Assembly (NCBI GenBank): GCA_002307065.1
Contig: DBTN01000026.1
Span: 1-25,994 of the forward strand
Source: Akkermansiaceae bacterium UBA1315
GTDB taxonomy: Bacteria > Verrucomicrobiota > Verrucomicrobiia > Verrucomicrobiales > Akkermansiaceae
DNA length: 25,994 bases
Direction: 5' to 3'
In this document: piece by piece, positions 6,571 through 14,936 of the stretch
Numbering within the stretch: the first letter of the stretch is position 1
Layout: each line of letters begins with the position of its first letter
Notes under the pieces: generated by a model
Told to the model about the DNA's origin: nothing
The model's database searches: none
The model's input: the letters and a program-made list of their open reading frames with translations, nothing else
Program-made: the position numbers and the translations under genes

Positions 6571-8244
6571 ATGAGCCAATCCATCTATCGCATCGCATTC
6601 GGAGCCGATCACGGCGCTGTTGATCTCAAAAACGCCATTGTTGCCCATCTCAAGGCCGCCGGTCATGAGGTCCAAGACTTCGGCACGCATGGCCACGAAT
6701 CGGTGGATTACGCGGATTATGCGAACCTCGTCGCTCGCAATGTGGCCGATGGAACTTCCGATTTCGGGATTCTTGCCTGCACTTCCGGGATTGGTATGTG
6801 CATTGCGGCGAACCGCCACCGCCACGTCCGCGCGGCGAACGTCCGCGATCTGGACGAAGCGGTGACGACCCGTCAGCACAACGATACCAACGTCCTTTGC
6901 CTTTCGGGGAAACAGACGGATGCTGAAACCGCCATCGCGATGGTCGAAGCGTTTCTGGCCGCCGGTTTCGAAGGGGGTCGCCATGAAACCCGGGTTTGCA
7001 AATCCTCCGGCAGCCGCATCGCTGAAACCGATCCTGAGATTTACGAAGCGATTGTGGCTGAGGAAAAACGCCAGCGGAACAACATCGAGCTGATCGCCTC
7101 GGAAAACTTCACGTCGCCTGCGGTGATGGAAGCGCAAGGTTCGCTTCTCACCAACAAATACGCCGAGGGATATCCCGGCCGTCGTTGGTATGGCGGTTGT
7201 GAAAACGTCGACGTGATCGAGCAACTCGCGATCGATCGTGCGAAAAAACTTTTTGGCGCAGAGCACGCGAACGTGCAGCCCCACTCCGGCTCGCAGGCGA
7301 ACACCGCAGTTTATTTCGCCGTGCTGCAGCCAGGCGACAAGATTTTCACGATGGATCTGGCTCATGGCGGTCACTTGACCCACGGCCACAAGGCGAACTT
7401 CTCCGGCCGCTTTTACGATGTCACTCACTACGGCGTCAGCCCGGACGATGAGCGGATCAACTACGAGGAACTCGAAAAAACCGCGCGCGAACTCCAGCCG
7501 AAGCTCATCACCGTCGGCGCGTCCGCTTATCCGCGGGTGATCGATTTCGAACGCATGGGCAAGCTCGCCCGCGAAGTCGGCGCTTACCTTTTTGTGGATA
7601 TGGCGCACATCGCCGGTTTGGTCGCCGCAGGCGTTCACCCAAACCCGGTTCCTCACGCGGATTTCGTCACCACCACGACTCACAAATCCCTCCGCGGACC
7701 TCGCGGTGGCATCATTCTCTGCAAAGAAGAGTTTGCGAAAAAGATCGATTCACAAGTGTTCCCGGGCATTCAAGGCGGACCCCTGATGCACGTCATCGCC
7801 GCAAAAGCGATTTGCCTTGGCGAAGCGCTCAAGCCGGAATTCAAAACGTATTCCGAACAGGTCGTGAAAAACGCCCAAGCGATCGCCGCGCGTCTGACCG
7901 AGCACGGCTACCGCATCGTTTCCGGTGGCACCGATAACCACTTGATGCTCGTCGATCTCCGCACGAAGGACCTCAATGGCGCGGTCGCCTCGCACGCACT
8001 GGATGAAGCGGGAATCACGGTGAACAAAAACGGAATTCCCTTCGATACCGGCAGTCCGATGAAGCCGAGCGGAATCCGCATCGGAACTCCAGCGGTCACG
8101 ACCCGGGGTATGAAAGAGGCTGATGTCCAAACCGTCGCCGATTTCATCCACGAAGCCTTGTCCAATCACGAAAATACGGAGAAGCTCCACGCCATTCGCG
8201 AGCGGGTATTTGCCTTCAATCGCGCATTTCCACTTCCTTGGTAA
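6571..8244 (+). CDS. rpiB-glyA: RpiB-GlyA fusion: ribose-5-phosphate isomerase B + serine hydroxymethyltransferase
   Basis: One uninterrupted 557-residue frame encodes two enzymes. Residues 1 to about 144 are a complete RpiB (ribulose-5-P / ribose-5-P interconversion): GADHGA (11-16), catalytic Cys70 in CTSGIG, ANVRD, His103-Asn in RQHNDTN, and the family C-terminal FEGGRHETRV. After a linker of about ten residues, residues about 153-557 are a complete PLP-dependent SHMT (serine + THF to glycine + methylene-THF): IELIASENF, NKYAEGYPGRRWYGG, HSGSQAN, DMAHIAGL and the Schiff-base lysine K372 in TTTTHKSLRGP. I chose ATG 6571 because RpiB homology begins there; the frame is open upstream to 6427 but the extra 48 residues look like non-coding leader. 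It is 44 bp upstream of zwf on the same strand. Ribose-5-P, glycine and one-carbon units all feed purine synthesis. The RpiB CGTGIG-type loop reads CTSGIG here. Confidence 0.95.
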   Translation: MSQSIYRIAFGADHGAVDLKNAIVAHLKAAGHEVQDFGTHGHESVDYADYANLVARNVADGTSDFGILACTSGIGMCIAANRHRHVRAANVRDLDEAVTTRQHNDTNVLCLSGKQTDAETAIAMVEAFLAAGFEGGRHETRVCKSSGSRIAETDPEIYEAIVAEEKRQRNNIELIASENFTSPAVMEAQGSLLTNKYAEGYPGRRWYGGCENVDVIEQLAIDRAKKLFGAEHANVQPHSGSQANTAVYFAVLQPGDKIFTMDLAHGGHLTHGHKANFSGRFYDVTHYGVSPDDERINYEELEKTARELQPKLITVGASAYPRVIDFERMGKLAREVGAYLFVDMAHIAGLVAAGVHPNPVPHADFVTTTTHKSLRGPRGGIILCKEEFAKKIDSQVFPGIQGGPLMHVIAAKAICLGEALKPEFKTYSEQVVKNAQAIAARLTEHGYRIVSGGTDNHLMLVDLRTKDLNGAVASHALDEAGITVNKNGIPFDTGSPMKPSGIRIGTPAVTTRGMKEADVQTVADFIHEALSNHENTEKLHAIRERVFAFNRAFPLPW

Positions 8245-8288
8245 ATCCGACTCCGGCGCGGTGAACCGCCGCGCCCACCTTTCCTCAT

Positions 8289-9818
8289 ATGAATCCATTT
8301 CGCGAAGATCTTGTTTCCCGCTCGCGTCCTGAGCCTTGCACCGTCGTCATTTTCGGCGCGACCGGTGACTTGACCCATCGCAAGCTCGTCCCGGCGCTTT
8401 ATAATCTGGCTGTCGACGGCGAACTGCCGACCGGGGTGAAAATCATTGGTTTCGCCCGCCGTGCGAAGTCCGACGAGGAGTTTCGCACCGGTTTGGAAGA
8501 GCTGAACCGCAAAGTTTCCCGCTCCGGTCACAACGATGAAATTTGGAAAAATCTCGTCGAAAACATCTTTTATCACGAGTCCGAGTTCACCGATCCCGAT
8601 GGTTATCGTCGTCTGGCCGAACGTTTGGCCGCGATCGATGAAGAGCGTGGCGGAAAAGGGAATCACCTGTTTTACATTGCTTCCGCACCGGAGTTTTTCG
8701 ATGACATCCTGACCCAGTTGAAAGCGGCAGGTTTGAGCCAGGCGAAAGAAGGCTGCTGGTCAAGGGTGATCGTGGAAAAACCATTCGGCACCGATCTGGC
8801 GACCGCGAAGCATTTGAACGAAGTCGTCAACGCGACCTTCCACGAAAGCGACACTTATCGGATCGACCACTATCTCGGAAAAGAAACCGCGCAAAACCTG
8901 ATGGTTCTGCGTTTCGCCAACGCGATTTTCGAACCGCTTTGGAACAGCAAATACATCAGCCACATCCAGATCACCTGTGCTGAAAACCTCGGCATGGAAG
9001 GTGGACGCGGCGGATATTACGAAAAATCCGGAGCCCTCCGCGACATGGTGCAGAACCACTTGTTGCAGCTTCTGAGTCTCGTCGCGATGGAGCCGCCGAC
9101 CGATCTTTCGGCCGATGGGGTGCGCGATGAAAAAGTGAAAGTCATCCGTTCTCTGCGGCAGTGGGACACGCCGGAAAAAGTCGCCGCAAACGTCATTCGC
9201 GCCCAATACACTGCTGGCCACATCGATGGTGCGGCGGTCCCGGGTTACCGCGAAGAAGACCGGGTGAGCCCGGAATCGAAAACCGAAGCCTACGTCGCCG
9301 TTCGTCTGTTGATCGACACCTGGCGCTGGAGTGGAGTTCCCTTTTACATTCGGATGGGCAAGCGCCTGCCGAAAAAATCGACCGAGATTTCCGTGCATTT
9401 CAAGGATGCTCCCGACGTGCTTTTCGGCGCGCTGACCGGTGGCGTTCCCGGCGGCAATGTCCTCGTGATTCGCATCCAGCCAGACGAAGGCATTTCGCTG
9501 CGGATGGTTTCGAAAATCCCGGGCACCAGTCTGCGGCTCGAACCGGTGAAGATGGATTTCCATTACTCGACCAGTTTCGGGAAAAGCAGTCCCGAAGCTT
9601 ACGAACGTCTCTTGCTCGACGCGATCGCCGGAGATGCCACGCTTTTCGCCCGTCGCGACGAAGTGGAAGAAGCGTGGCGCTTTATCGATCACATCGAAAA
9701 TGCGTGGCACAAATCCGACAACCCACCGCCGATGGCAGAATTCGTTGCCGGTTCGTGGGGTCCACGTGAAGCGGACGATCTCATCAAACGAGACGGTCAC
9801 GCTTGGCGTCGCTTATAA
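8289..9818 (+). CDS. zwf: Glucose-6-phosphate 1-dehydrogenase
   Basis: This catalyses the first step of the oxidative pentose phosphate pathway, glucose-6-P to 6-phosphogluconolactone with NADP reduction, in the cytoplasm. At 509 residues it is of normal length. The nucleotide-binding motif GATGDLTHRK is at residues 23-32. The active-site signature RIDHYLGKE runs from R191 with the base His194 and Lys198. The C-terminal domain includes FYIRMGKRLPKK and ends AWRRL. The ATG at 8289 gives the standard N-terminus; no Shine-Dalgarno is seen. It is 44 bp after rpiB-glyA and 41 bp before opcA, probably one operon. Confidence 0.98.
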   Translation: MNPFREDLVSRSRPEPCTVVIFGATGDLTHRKLVPALYNLAVDGELPTGVKIIGFARRAKSDEEFRTGLEELNRKVSRSGHNDEIWKNLVENIFYHESEFTDPDGYRRLAERLAAIDEERGGKGNHLFYIASAPEFFDDILTQLKAAGLSQAKEGCWSRVIVEKPFGTDLATAKHLNEVVNATFHESDTYRIDHYLGKETAQNLMVLRFANAIFEPLWNSKYISHIQITCAENLGMEGGRGGYYEKSGALRDMVQNHLLQLLSLVAMEPPTDLSADGVRDEKVKVIRSLRQWDTPEKVAANVIRAQYTAGHIDGAAVPGYREEDRVSPESKTEAYVAVRLLIDTWRWSGVPFYIRMGKRLPKKSTEISVHFKDAPDVLFGALTGGVPGGNVLVIRIQPDEGISLRMVSKIPGTSLRLEPVKMDFHYSTSFGKSSPEAYERLLLDAIAGDATLFARRDEVEEAWRFIDHIENAWHKSDNPPPMAEFVAGSWGPREADDLIKRDGHAWRRL

Positions 9819-9859
9819 TCGTGAAGAGGTCGGACCGCGCAAAGACATTTACCGTTACC

Positions 9860-10921
9860 ATGAGCACGCTTTTAAATTCCGTCGAAACTTGCCCCGAACT
9901 CGGGATCGAAGTCCCGGTCGCACTGATCGACAAGGAGCTTCGCAAACTTTGGGAAGAGGATGACGCGCAGACCAACGCGTCGCTGATGAACTTGGTGGTG
10001 TATTCGGAGAAAAAAGGATCGCTGGTGGAAAATTCCGCCATCGTCCGGGATCTGACTCGCGAGCATGCCTGCCGCGCGATTCTTGCGAGCATCGATCGCA
10101 CCGTTACCGAGCCCAGTTTGCGTGCGTGGATCACGGCGCATTGCCACATGGCCAACGGGACGAAATCGGTTTGCTGCGAACAGATTGCGTTTCATCTCAC
10201 CGGCCGCGTAACCGGTCGTTTCCGCAACACGGTCTTCGCTCATCTCAACTCCGACTTGCCGTTGATTTTCTGGTGGCAAGGCGAGCTTTCCGATGTCTTT
10301 ACCGAGCGGCTCGTCAGTGTGATCGACCGGTTGATCGTCGATAGTTCGGCTTGGAAAAATCCGGCCGCAGCCTTTGAGCAGATCGTCGAAGCGTCGCAGC
10401 TCAATTCGGACTTGGTGCTACAAGATTTGGCTTGGACGCGCTCTTGGCAGTTCCGGGTCGGCATCGCTGCATTGTTCGATGACGCCGTCGCTCAGGAAGC
10501 GCTTCCGGCGATTGACCGTGTGAAAATCGTCCATCACCCGGACCACCGGAATTCGGCGATTCAGCTTCTTGCTTGGCTGGCGGTTCAAGCCGGTTGGAAA
10601 GGTGACACGATCGCTGCGGACGGATCGTTTCGTTTTGAATCGAAAGCCGGCGTGACCATCAACGGCTTGCTCCAAGCGGATTCGGATGCCGCTCCGCTCG
10701 GCGAGGTGGAGCTGGCTTCTAAAGAGGTCATCGTTTCTTTGGTCCGTCAGAAAGGAGCCGCTCATCTTCTGAAAAAAATCGAAGCGGCCGGATACAGTGC
10801 GAATTCGCTTTCGCCCTCCGACCCTGACGATGCGCCGGAACTCATCGCGCTGCAACTTTCCCGAGGTGGGAAAAACTCGCTGTTCCAAAAGATCCTGCCG
10901 CGTTTCCGGAAATTGCTGTGA
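9860..10921 (+). CDS. opcA: Glucose-6-phosphate dehydrogenase assembly protein OpcA
   Basis: A 353-residue OpcA-family protein. OpcA is known from cyanobacteria and actinobacteria as a factor needed for full Zwf activity or assembly, and it is usually encoded next to zwf. Supporting sequence is the MNLVVYSE stretch, the central LIFWWQGELSDVFTERLV segment typical of the family, and the position directly after zwf. I chose ATG 9860 (MSTLLNSVETCPELGIEVPV). An in-frame TTG at 9803 would overlap zwf and add 19 residues unlike the family. No catalytic motif is expected. It is convergent with the DUF3500 gene; the 58-bp gap contains only a weak bulged hairpin. Confidence 0.85.
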   Translation: MSTLLNSVETCPELGIEVPVALIDKELRKLWEEDDAQTNASLMNLVVYSEKKGSLVENSAIVRDLTREHACRAILASIDRTVTEPSLRAWITAHCHMANGTKSVCCEQIAFHLTGRVTGRFRNTVFAHLNSDLPLIFWWQGELSDVFTERLVSVIDRLIVDSSAWKNPAAAFEQIVEASQLNSDLVLQDLAWTRSWQFRVGIAALFDDAVAQEALPAIDRVKIVHHPDHRNSAIQLLAWLAVQAGWKGDTIAADGSFRFESKAGVTINGLLQADSDAAPLGEVELASKEVIVSLVRQKGAAHLLKKIEAAGYSANSLSPSDPDDAPELIALQLSRGGKNSLFQKILPRFRKLL

Positions 10922-10979
10922 CCGGTTTCAGCCGAGCCGCCCGGCATGAAAAATCGTCGAGCGGCCCTCATCAAAACTC

Positions 10980-12011
10980 TCAGTGATCGTGGCCTTTCAT
11001 GTGGTCGGCAAGGGCGTCGCGGCCGAAGTCGTTTGCCGCATCGCGCCAGACGGTGTGGACGTGATTGGCGTTGTTTTGGATGTTGGCGGCTTCGATGAGG
11101 AAAGATTTCCCTTGGATCCGATAGTAGTAGGCCTCGCCTTTGGTGAGTGAACCGGCCCAGCCGAAATGAAGAGTGTCGATTTCCGCCTTGGCTTGGGCGA
11201 TGTCTTCGTCGGCGACTTCTTTGCGAAAGCGATTGGCGTATTCGGAAATGAGGGTGATCAGGCCTTCTTTTTGGGCGGCGGTCATTTCGGAGCCGGTGAC
11301 GCCGACCGGTTCGAGCTGTTGGATCTGGCGGTCGGCGGCGGTGAGGATTTCGTTCGGCGGATTTTCGGAAAAAAGAACCGGTTTTCCGGCGTCTTTCAGT
11401 GCGGTCGCGAGCGCGCGGCCGAGATCTTCTTCTTTGGCAAGCGCCCGCAGGCCTTTCAGCGGGCCTTCGCGGACTTCGCTGGGATTGGTTCCGAGAAAGG
11501 TGGGGGTGACCGAGATATTTTTGCCCTCGACCAGGGTGAAATTCATTGCGGCGTGGTGGCCTTCGAAACGCCAGCCCCAGGTGCCGGTCGCAGAGGGCTC
11601 GCCGAAAATGGTGGTGAAATAGTTCTCAGGATTGCGGAAATCCGGTCTTTTCTCGATTTCACGGAGCCAGCCTTCGAGCGTGATGACCGCGTCGATTTTC
11701 GTCAGGCCGTCCGCGCTCATGCCGCTTTCCAGAAGGTTGCGAGCGAGTTTGCGTTGCTCCGGTGACAGGTCGGCGATGGGGATGCCGTTGCGGGATCTGG
11801 GAACAAATCCCCAGTTTTCTCGCTCCTCGTTTTCGAAAGGATAGCGGGCTTTTTTGGACTGCGCCTCGTCGAGGGATTTGAGAAAAGCATTCGCCGCTTC
11901 AGCCATTTCGGCGGAGGCTTTGGAAAGCTCGGTGGTGGTTTTTACCGGTTCTTTCGCGGATGCGGGAAACAGCGCGGTGAGAGCGAAAAGGGAAATGAGG
12001 ACGGGTTTCAT
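10980..12011 (-). CDS. Secreted DUF3500-family protein
   Basis: A 343-residue exported protein with signal peptide MKPVLISLFALTALFPASA, then KEPVKTTTE. Its body matches the pattern of the DUF3500 family: WGFVPRSRNGIPIADLSPEQR, the FGEPSATGTWGWRFEGHHAAMNF region, the TPTFLGTNP stretch and the late ANHVHTVWRD. The function of the family is not established. His residues cluster at EGHH, NHVHTVWRD and the tail HMKGHDH, so metal binding is possible but unproven. I chose ATG 12011, which starts a clean signal peptide; an in-frame TTG at 12023 would add four residues. It ends 58 bp from the convergent opcA and starts 39 bp after the flavoprotein gene ends, on the same strand. Confidence 0.85.
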   Translation of the reverse strand: MKPVLISLFALTALFPASAKEPVKTTTELSKASAEMAEAANAFLKSLDEAQSKKARYPFENEERENWGFVPRSRNGIPIADLSPEQRKLARNLLESGMSADGLTKIDAVITLEGWLREIEKRPDFRNPENYFTTIFGEPSATGTWGWRFEGHHAAMNFTLVEGKNISVTPTFLGTNPSEVREGPLKGLRALAKEEDLGRALATALKDAGKPVLFSENPPNEILTAADRQIQQLEPVGVTGSEMTAAQKEGLITLISEYANRFRKEVADEDIAQAKAEIDTLHFGWAGSLTKGEAYYYRIQGKSFLIEAANIQNNANHVHTVWRDAANDFGRDALADHMKGHDH

Positions 12012-12050
12012 GAGAGGAAGCAAAAGTTAGAAACTGCGCGAATCACGGAT

Positions 12051-13235
12051 TTATTTCAACCAATCTGCGGCTGCGGCTCCGGCGCGGGTGGCGGTGGCGA
12101 AGCAGCCTTGCATGAGGTAGCCGCCCGTCGGAGCTTCCCAGTCGATCATTTCGCCCGCGACAAACAATCCCGGAATTTTCTGAACCATCAACCGGTCATC
12201 GATTTCTCGCCAACAAACACCGCCTGCGGAGGAAATGACTTCTTCGATCGGCCGCGGACCGGTGAGTTGGATTCGGCAGTTTTTGACTTCGTGGGCGAGA
12301 TCTCCGGCATTTTCCCAAGCGGTTTGGGAAAGGATCGCGTAGGCCGGTTCGCTCAGTTTCCAGCGGGTTTTGGCTTCCTGGAGGAAATTTCGGCGCACCG
12401 ACTGCATTTTTCCGACCAGTTGTTCGGGGGTGAACGTGGGTTTGAAATCGATGGAGATCACCGGTTCGGGCATGGCGCGAAGCGTGGCTCCGAGTTGGTA
12501 AATCGCGCCGCCTTCGAGACCGTATTTCGTGAGCATCAGCTCGCCGATGGCAAGTCGACCGCCGGCGCGGACGTGGAGATTTTTCAGCGGTTTCCCTTCG
12601 GCAAGGGTGAGGATTTCCTCGGGCCATGGGTGTTCCCAGCCGCAATTGGCCGGAACGAGCGGGTTGTGGGAGATGCCGAGATTTTCAAAAATCGTCGTCC
12701 AGGTTCCGTCGGAACCGGTTTTCGGCCACGACGCCCCGCCGAGGGCGAGGACCACCGCTCGGGTGGAAACGGATTTTCCGTGGGCGAAATCGAGCTGAAA
12801 GAGCGGACCGGTTTTCAAGTCGGTCAGGCGGTGATTCATTTCAAATTGGACACCAAGATTTCGCAGGCGCTCGATCCAGCGGCGGAGCAGCGGCGCGGCT
12901 TTGAGGGCTTTGGGGTAGACCCGACCGCTGGTCGCTTGGAACGTTTCGACGCCGAGGCCGCTTGCCCAGTTGCGGAGATCGGCCGGTGTAAAATCTGCGA
13001 TCAGAGATTTCCAATGATCGATTGACGAATCGGGACCGGAATAGCGGGTGATGAATGTTTCAAAATCTTCGCCGTGGGTGAGGTTCAGCCCGCCTTTTCC
13101 GGCGATGAGAAATTTCCGGCCGACGGAAGGTTTTGCATCGAAAAGCGTGACCTTGGCGCCCGCGGTGGCGGCGATTTCGGCGGCGCGCAGACCGGTGGGT
13201 CCGCCGCCGATGATGGCGAGTTCGAGAGTCGCCAT
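12051..13235 (-). CDS. HI0933/PP_4765-type flavoprotein (NAD(P)/FAD-dependent oxidoreductase)
   Basis: A 394-residue flavoprotein of the HI0933-like (YhiN/BaiN) group, closest by eye to the PP_4765 subfamily. The N-terminal Rossmann FAD site is AIIGGGPTGLRAAEIAA (residues 7-23), followed by the hallmark VGRKFLIAGKGGLNLTHG and a second FAD-binding segment, VVLALGGASWPKTGSDG. The C-terminal LFVAGEMIDWEAPTGGYLMQGCFATA closes the FAD site. The substrate is unknown for the subfamily. Its start lies 4 bp after the kdsD stop, so it is very likely co-transcribed with kdsD, and DUF3500 follows 39 bp after its end. Length is normal and no damage is seen. Confidence 0.9.
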   Translation of the reverse strand: MATLELAIIGGGPTGLRAAEIAATAGAKVTLFDAKPSVGRKFLIAGKGGLNLTHGEDFETFITRYSGPDSSIDHWKSLIADFTPADLRNWASGLGVETFQATSGRVYPKALKAAPLLRRWIERLRNLGVQFEMNHRLTDLKTGPLFQLDFAHGKSVSTRAVVLALGGASWPKTGSDGTWTTIFENLGISHNPLVPANCGWEHPWPEEILTLAEGKPLKNLHVRAGGRLAIGELMLTKYGLEGGAIYQLGATLRAMPEPVISIDFKPTFTPEQLVGKMQSVRRNFLQEAKTRWKLSEPAYAILSQTAWENAGDLAHEVKNCRIQLTGPRPIEEVISSAGGVCWREIDDRLMVQKIPGLFVAGEMIDWEAPTGGYLMQGCFATATRAGAAAADWLK

Positions 13236-13239
13236 TTTT

Positions 13240-14220
13240 TTAAACGATTTTGAGCCGAGCGAGGTCCTGCGTGTCGATCAGTCCGACGGGTTTGTGGTCG
13301 GCGTCGAGGACCACGATGTCATCGATTCGGTTTTGGCCGATGGCTTTGATCGCTTCGACCGCGAGGGAATCGGCGCTGACGGTGATCGGTTTGCGGGTCA
13401 TGAGATCGGCGACGGGTTTTTCGCCGAGCAGGGGATCTCTCTGGTAACAACGGGCAAAATCTCCGTGGGTGAAAATCCCGGCGAGTTGTCCGGCGGGGGT
13501 GAGGATCAAGCAGGCGCCGGCGCGAGCGCGGTTCATGGCGTGAAGGGCATCGAGGACCTGGGCGGTTTCCGGTACGACCGGCAGCGCGGTGTCGGATCGC
13601 ATGATGTCGGAAACGCGGGTGAGCAAGGCGCGACCCAGTGCACCGCCGGGATGGAAACGGGCGAAATCTTCTTCGGTGAATCCGCGGGCTTCGAGAAGCA
13701 CCATCGCCAGCGCGTCACCCATCACCAGCATCGCGGTGGACGAAGACGTCGGAGCGAGATTGAGCGGGCAAGCTTCACGATCGACCGAGGTATCGAGCGT
13801 CACGTCGCTGAGCCGCGAAAGGGTGGACGCCGGTTTTCCGGTGAGCGCGATGACGCGGACGTCGAGGCGCTTGATGAAAGGCAGGAGATTGAGGAGCTCG
13901 GTGGTTTCGCCGGAATAGGAAAGGACGATGACCGCATCCCCATCCGAAAGCACTCCCAGATCGCCGTGCAGCGCGTCTTGGGAATTGAGAACGACGGCGC
14001 TGGCTCCGGTGGAATTGAGGGTTGCGGCGATTTTGTGGCCGATGTTTCCGGATTTCCCGATGCCGACCACAATGATTTTTCCGCGTTGATTCAGAGTGGA
14101 TTGGAGGATTTCAACGGCAGTCGCGAAAGACGGATCAAGCCGCTCCGACATCCTGCGGAGGGCACCGGTTTCGATTTCGATCACGCTGCGTGCGCTGGCC
14201 AAGTAATCCATGCCGTCCAT
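13240..14220 (-). CDS. kdsD: Arabinose-5-phosphate isomerase, KpsF/GutQ family
   Basis: This converts ribulose-5-P to arabinose-5-P, the first committed step to KDO of lipopolysaccharide, which implies an outer membrane with KDO. The protein has 326 residues from ATG 14220. It has a SIS domain (about 30-175) with GIGKSG (53-58, Lys56), SQDALHGDLG, SYSGETTELL and the family marker FHPGGALGR, then two CBS domains (about 205-262 and 270-326). The frame is open to a TTG at 14247, and ATG 14211 (MDYLASARS) is also possible; no Shine-Dalgarno decides. It is divergent from the small secreted gene at 14313 and 4 bp upstream of the flavoprotein gene. Confidence 0.95.
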   Translation of the reverse strand: MDGMDYLASARSVIEIETGALRRMSERLDPSFATAVEILQSTLNQRGKIIVVGIGKSGNIGHKIAATLNSTGASAVVLNSQDALHGDLGVLSDGDAVIVLSYSGETTELLNLLPFIKRLDVRVIALTGKPASTLSRLSDVTLDTSVDREACPLNLAPTSSSTAMLVMGDALAMVLLEARGFTEEDFARFHPGGALGRALLTRVSDIMRSDTALPVVPETAQVLDALHAMNRARAGACLILTPAGQLAGIFTHGDFARCYQRDPLLGEKPVADLMTRKPITVSADSLAVEAIKAIGQNRIDDIVVLDADHKPVGLIDTQDLARLKIV

Positions 14221-14262
14221 CACAGAGCGGGGCGGACCGGTTTGCAAGCGTGGCGGAAGCAG

Positions 14263-14281
14263 GGCGGGCTTTCTGCTCGCC
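14263..14281. promoter_or_regulatory. Hairpin in the kdsD / secreted-protein divergent gap
   Basis: GGCGGGC (14263-14269) and GCTCGCC (14275-14281) pair over seven positions with one G-T and a 5-nt loop, inside the 92-bp gap between two divergent starts. An ACCGGT lies nearby. It could be an operator or a leader hairpin of the 14313 gene. Weak. Confidence 0.2.
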
Positions 14282-14312
14282 AGCAGAATCGGAACCGTTC
14301 AAGCTCAGACTT

Positions 14313-14873
14313 ATGAAAAAGTTGCTCCATGTGCTGATTTGCGGGTCGTTTCTGGTCTCGGCTCAGGCGACGACGATCATGGTCGTGCCGGTTTTTGAGC
14401 CGTTGAGTTTGCATGGGACGGATGGGGATGAAGCGATTTCCGATGTCGGCGAGGCGCTGCAGGCGGCGGTCCAGGCGCGGCCGATGGCGTTGACCGGCGC
14501 GTTTCCGGAAGTGTTGGTCGATGCGATCCGGACGCCCCATGCGATTCCGACGAACAACCCCAATTACAAAGTCACCGAAAGCAATTTGTTGGTGCTGTGC
14601 GAAGTCGGCATCAGCTCGGAGATGACGGAGACCGGTTTGGTCGTGCATTTCGACGTGGCGAAACTTTCGATTCCTTTAGAAGTCGATCTTACCAGCCGTC
14701 AGGTGCTGAATCTCGCGATCATCGCCGTCCGAAAAACGCTGGAAGAATATCAACGTCCGCAGCCCGAGCCGCTGAACGTTTCGGTTGTGATTGATGGCAC
14801 GGATGATGCGAAGGCGTCGTTAAAGGATTTGGGGGTGACATTCACGTTGGGAGAAGTTCCTCCGACAAATTGA
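14313..14873 (+). CDS. Small secreted protein of unknown function
   Basis: A 186-residue protein I do not recognise. The start is fixed by a clear signal peptide, MKKLLHVLICGSFLVSAQA, with likely cleavage before TTIMVVPVF. The mature part (about 167 residues) is rich in beta-strand-like segments (TIMVVPVFEPLSL, LLVLCEVGISS, GLVVHFDVAKLSIPLEV, LNVSVVIDG). It has no Cys cluster, no transmembrane segment after the signal and no lipobox. It is probably periplasmic or extracellular. It is divergent from kdsD and 63 bp upstream of pyrH on the same strand, so it may share a transcript with pyrH-frr. Codon use looks like its neighbours. Confidence 0.75.
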   Translation: MKKLLHVLICGSFLVSAQATTIMVVPVFEPLSLHGTDGDEAISDVGEALQAAVQARPMALTGAFPEVLVDAIRTPHAIPTNNPNYKVTESNLLVLCEVGISSEMTETGLVVHFDVAKLSIPLEVDLTSRQVLNLAIIAVRKTLEEYQRPQPEPLNVSVVIDGTDDAKASLKDLGVTFTLGEVPPTN

Positions 14874-14936
14874 TTCCGTGTTTTCCCTTTTCAACCGGTG
14901 GGGAAATTGGCTTTGTTCTCTCAGCAGCCAATCCGC

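Noticed and set aside
6490..7683. 397-residue minus-strand open frame over rpiB-glyA
   Set aside because: Antisense to a gene with complete catalytic motifs in both domains; no recognisable family.
9803..9859. TTG start for OpcA overlapping zwf
   Set aside because: The added 19 residues are encoded over the zwf stop and do not resemble the family; ATG 9860 gives a normal N-terminus.
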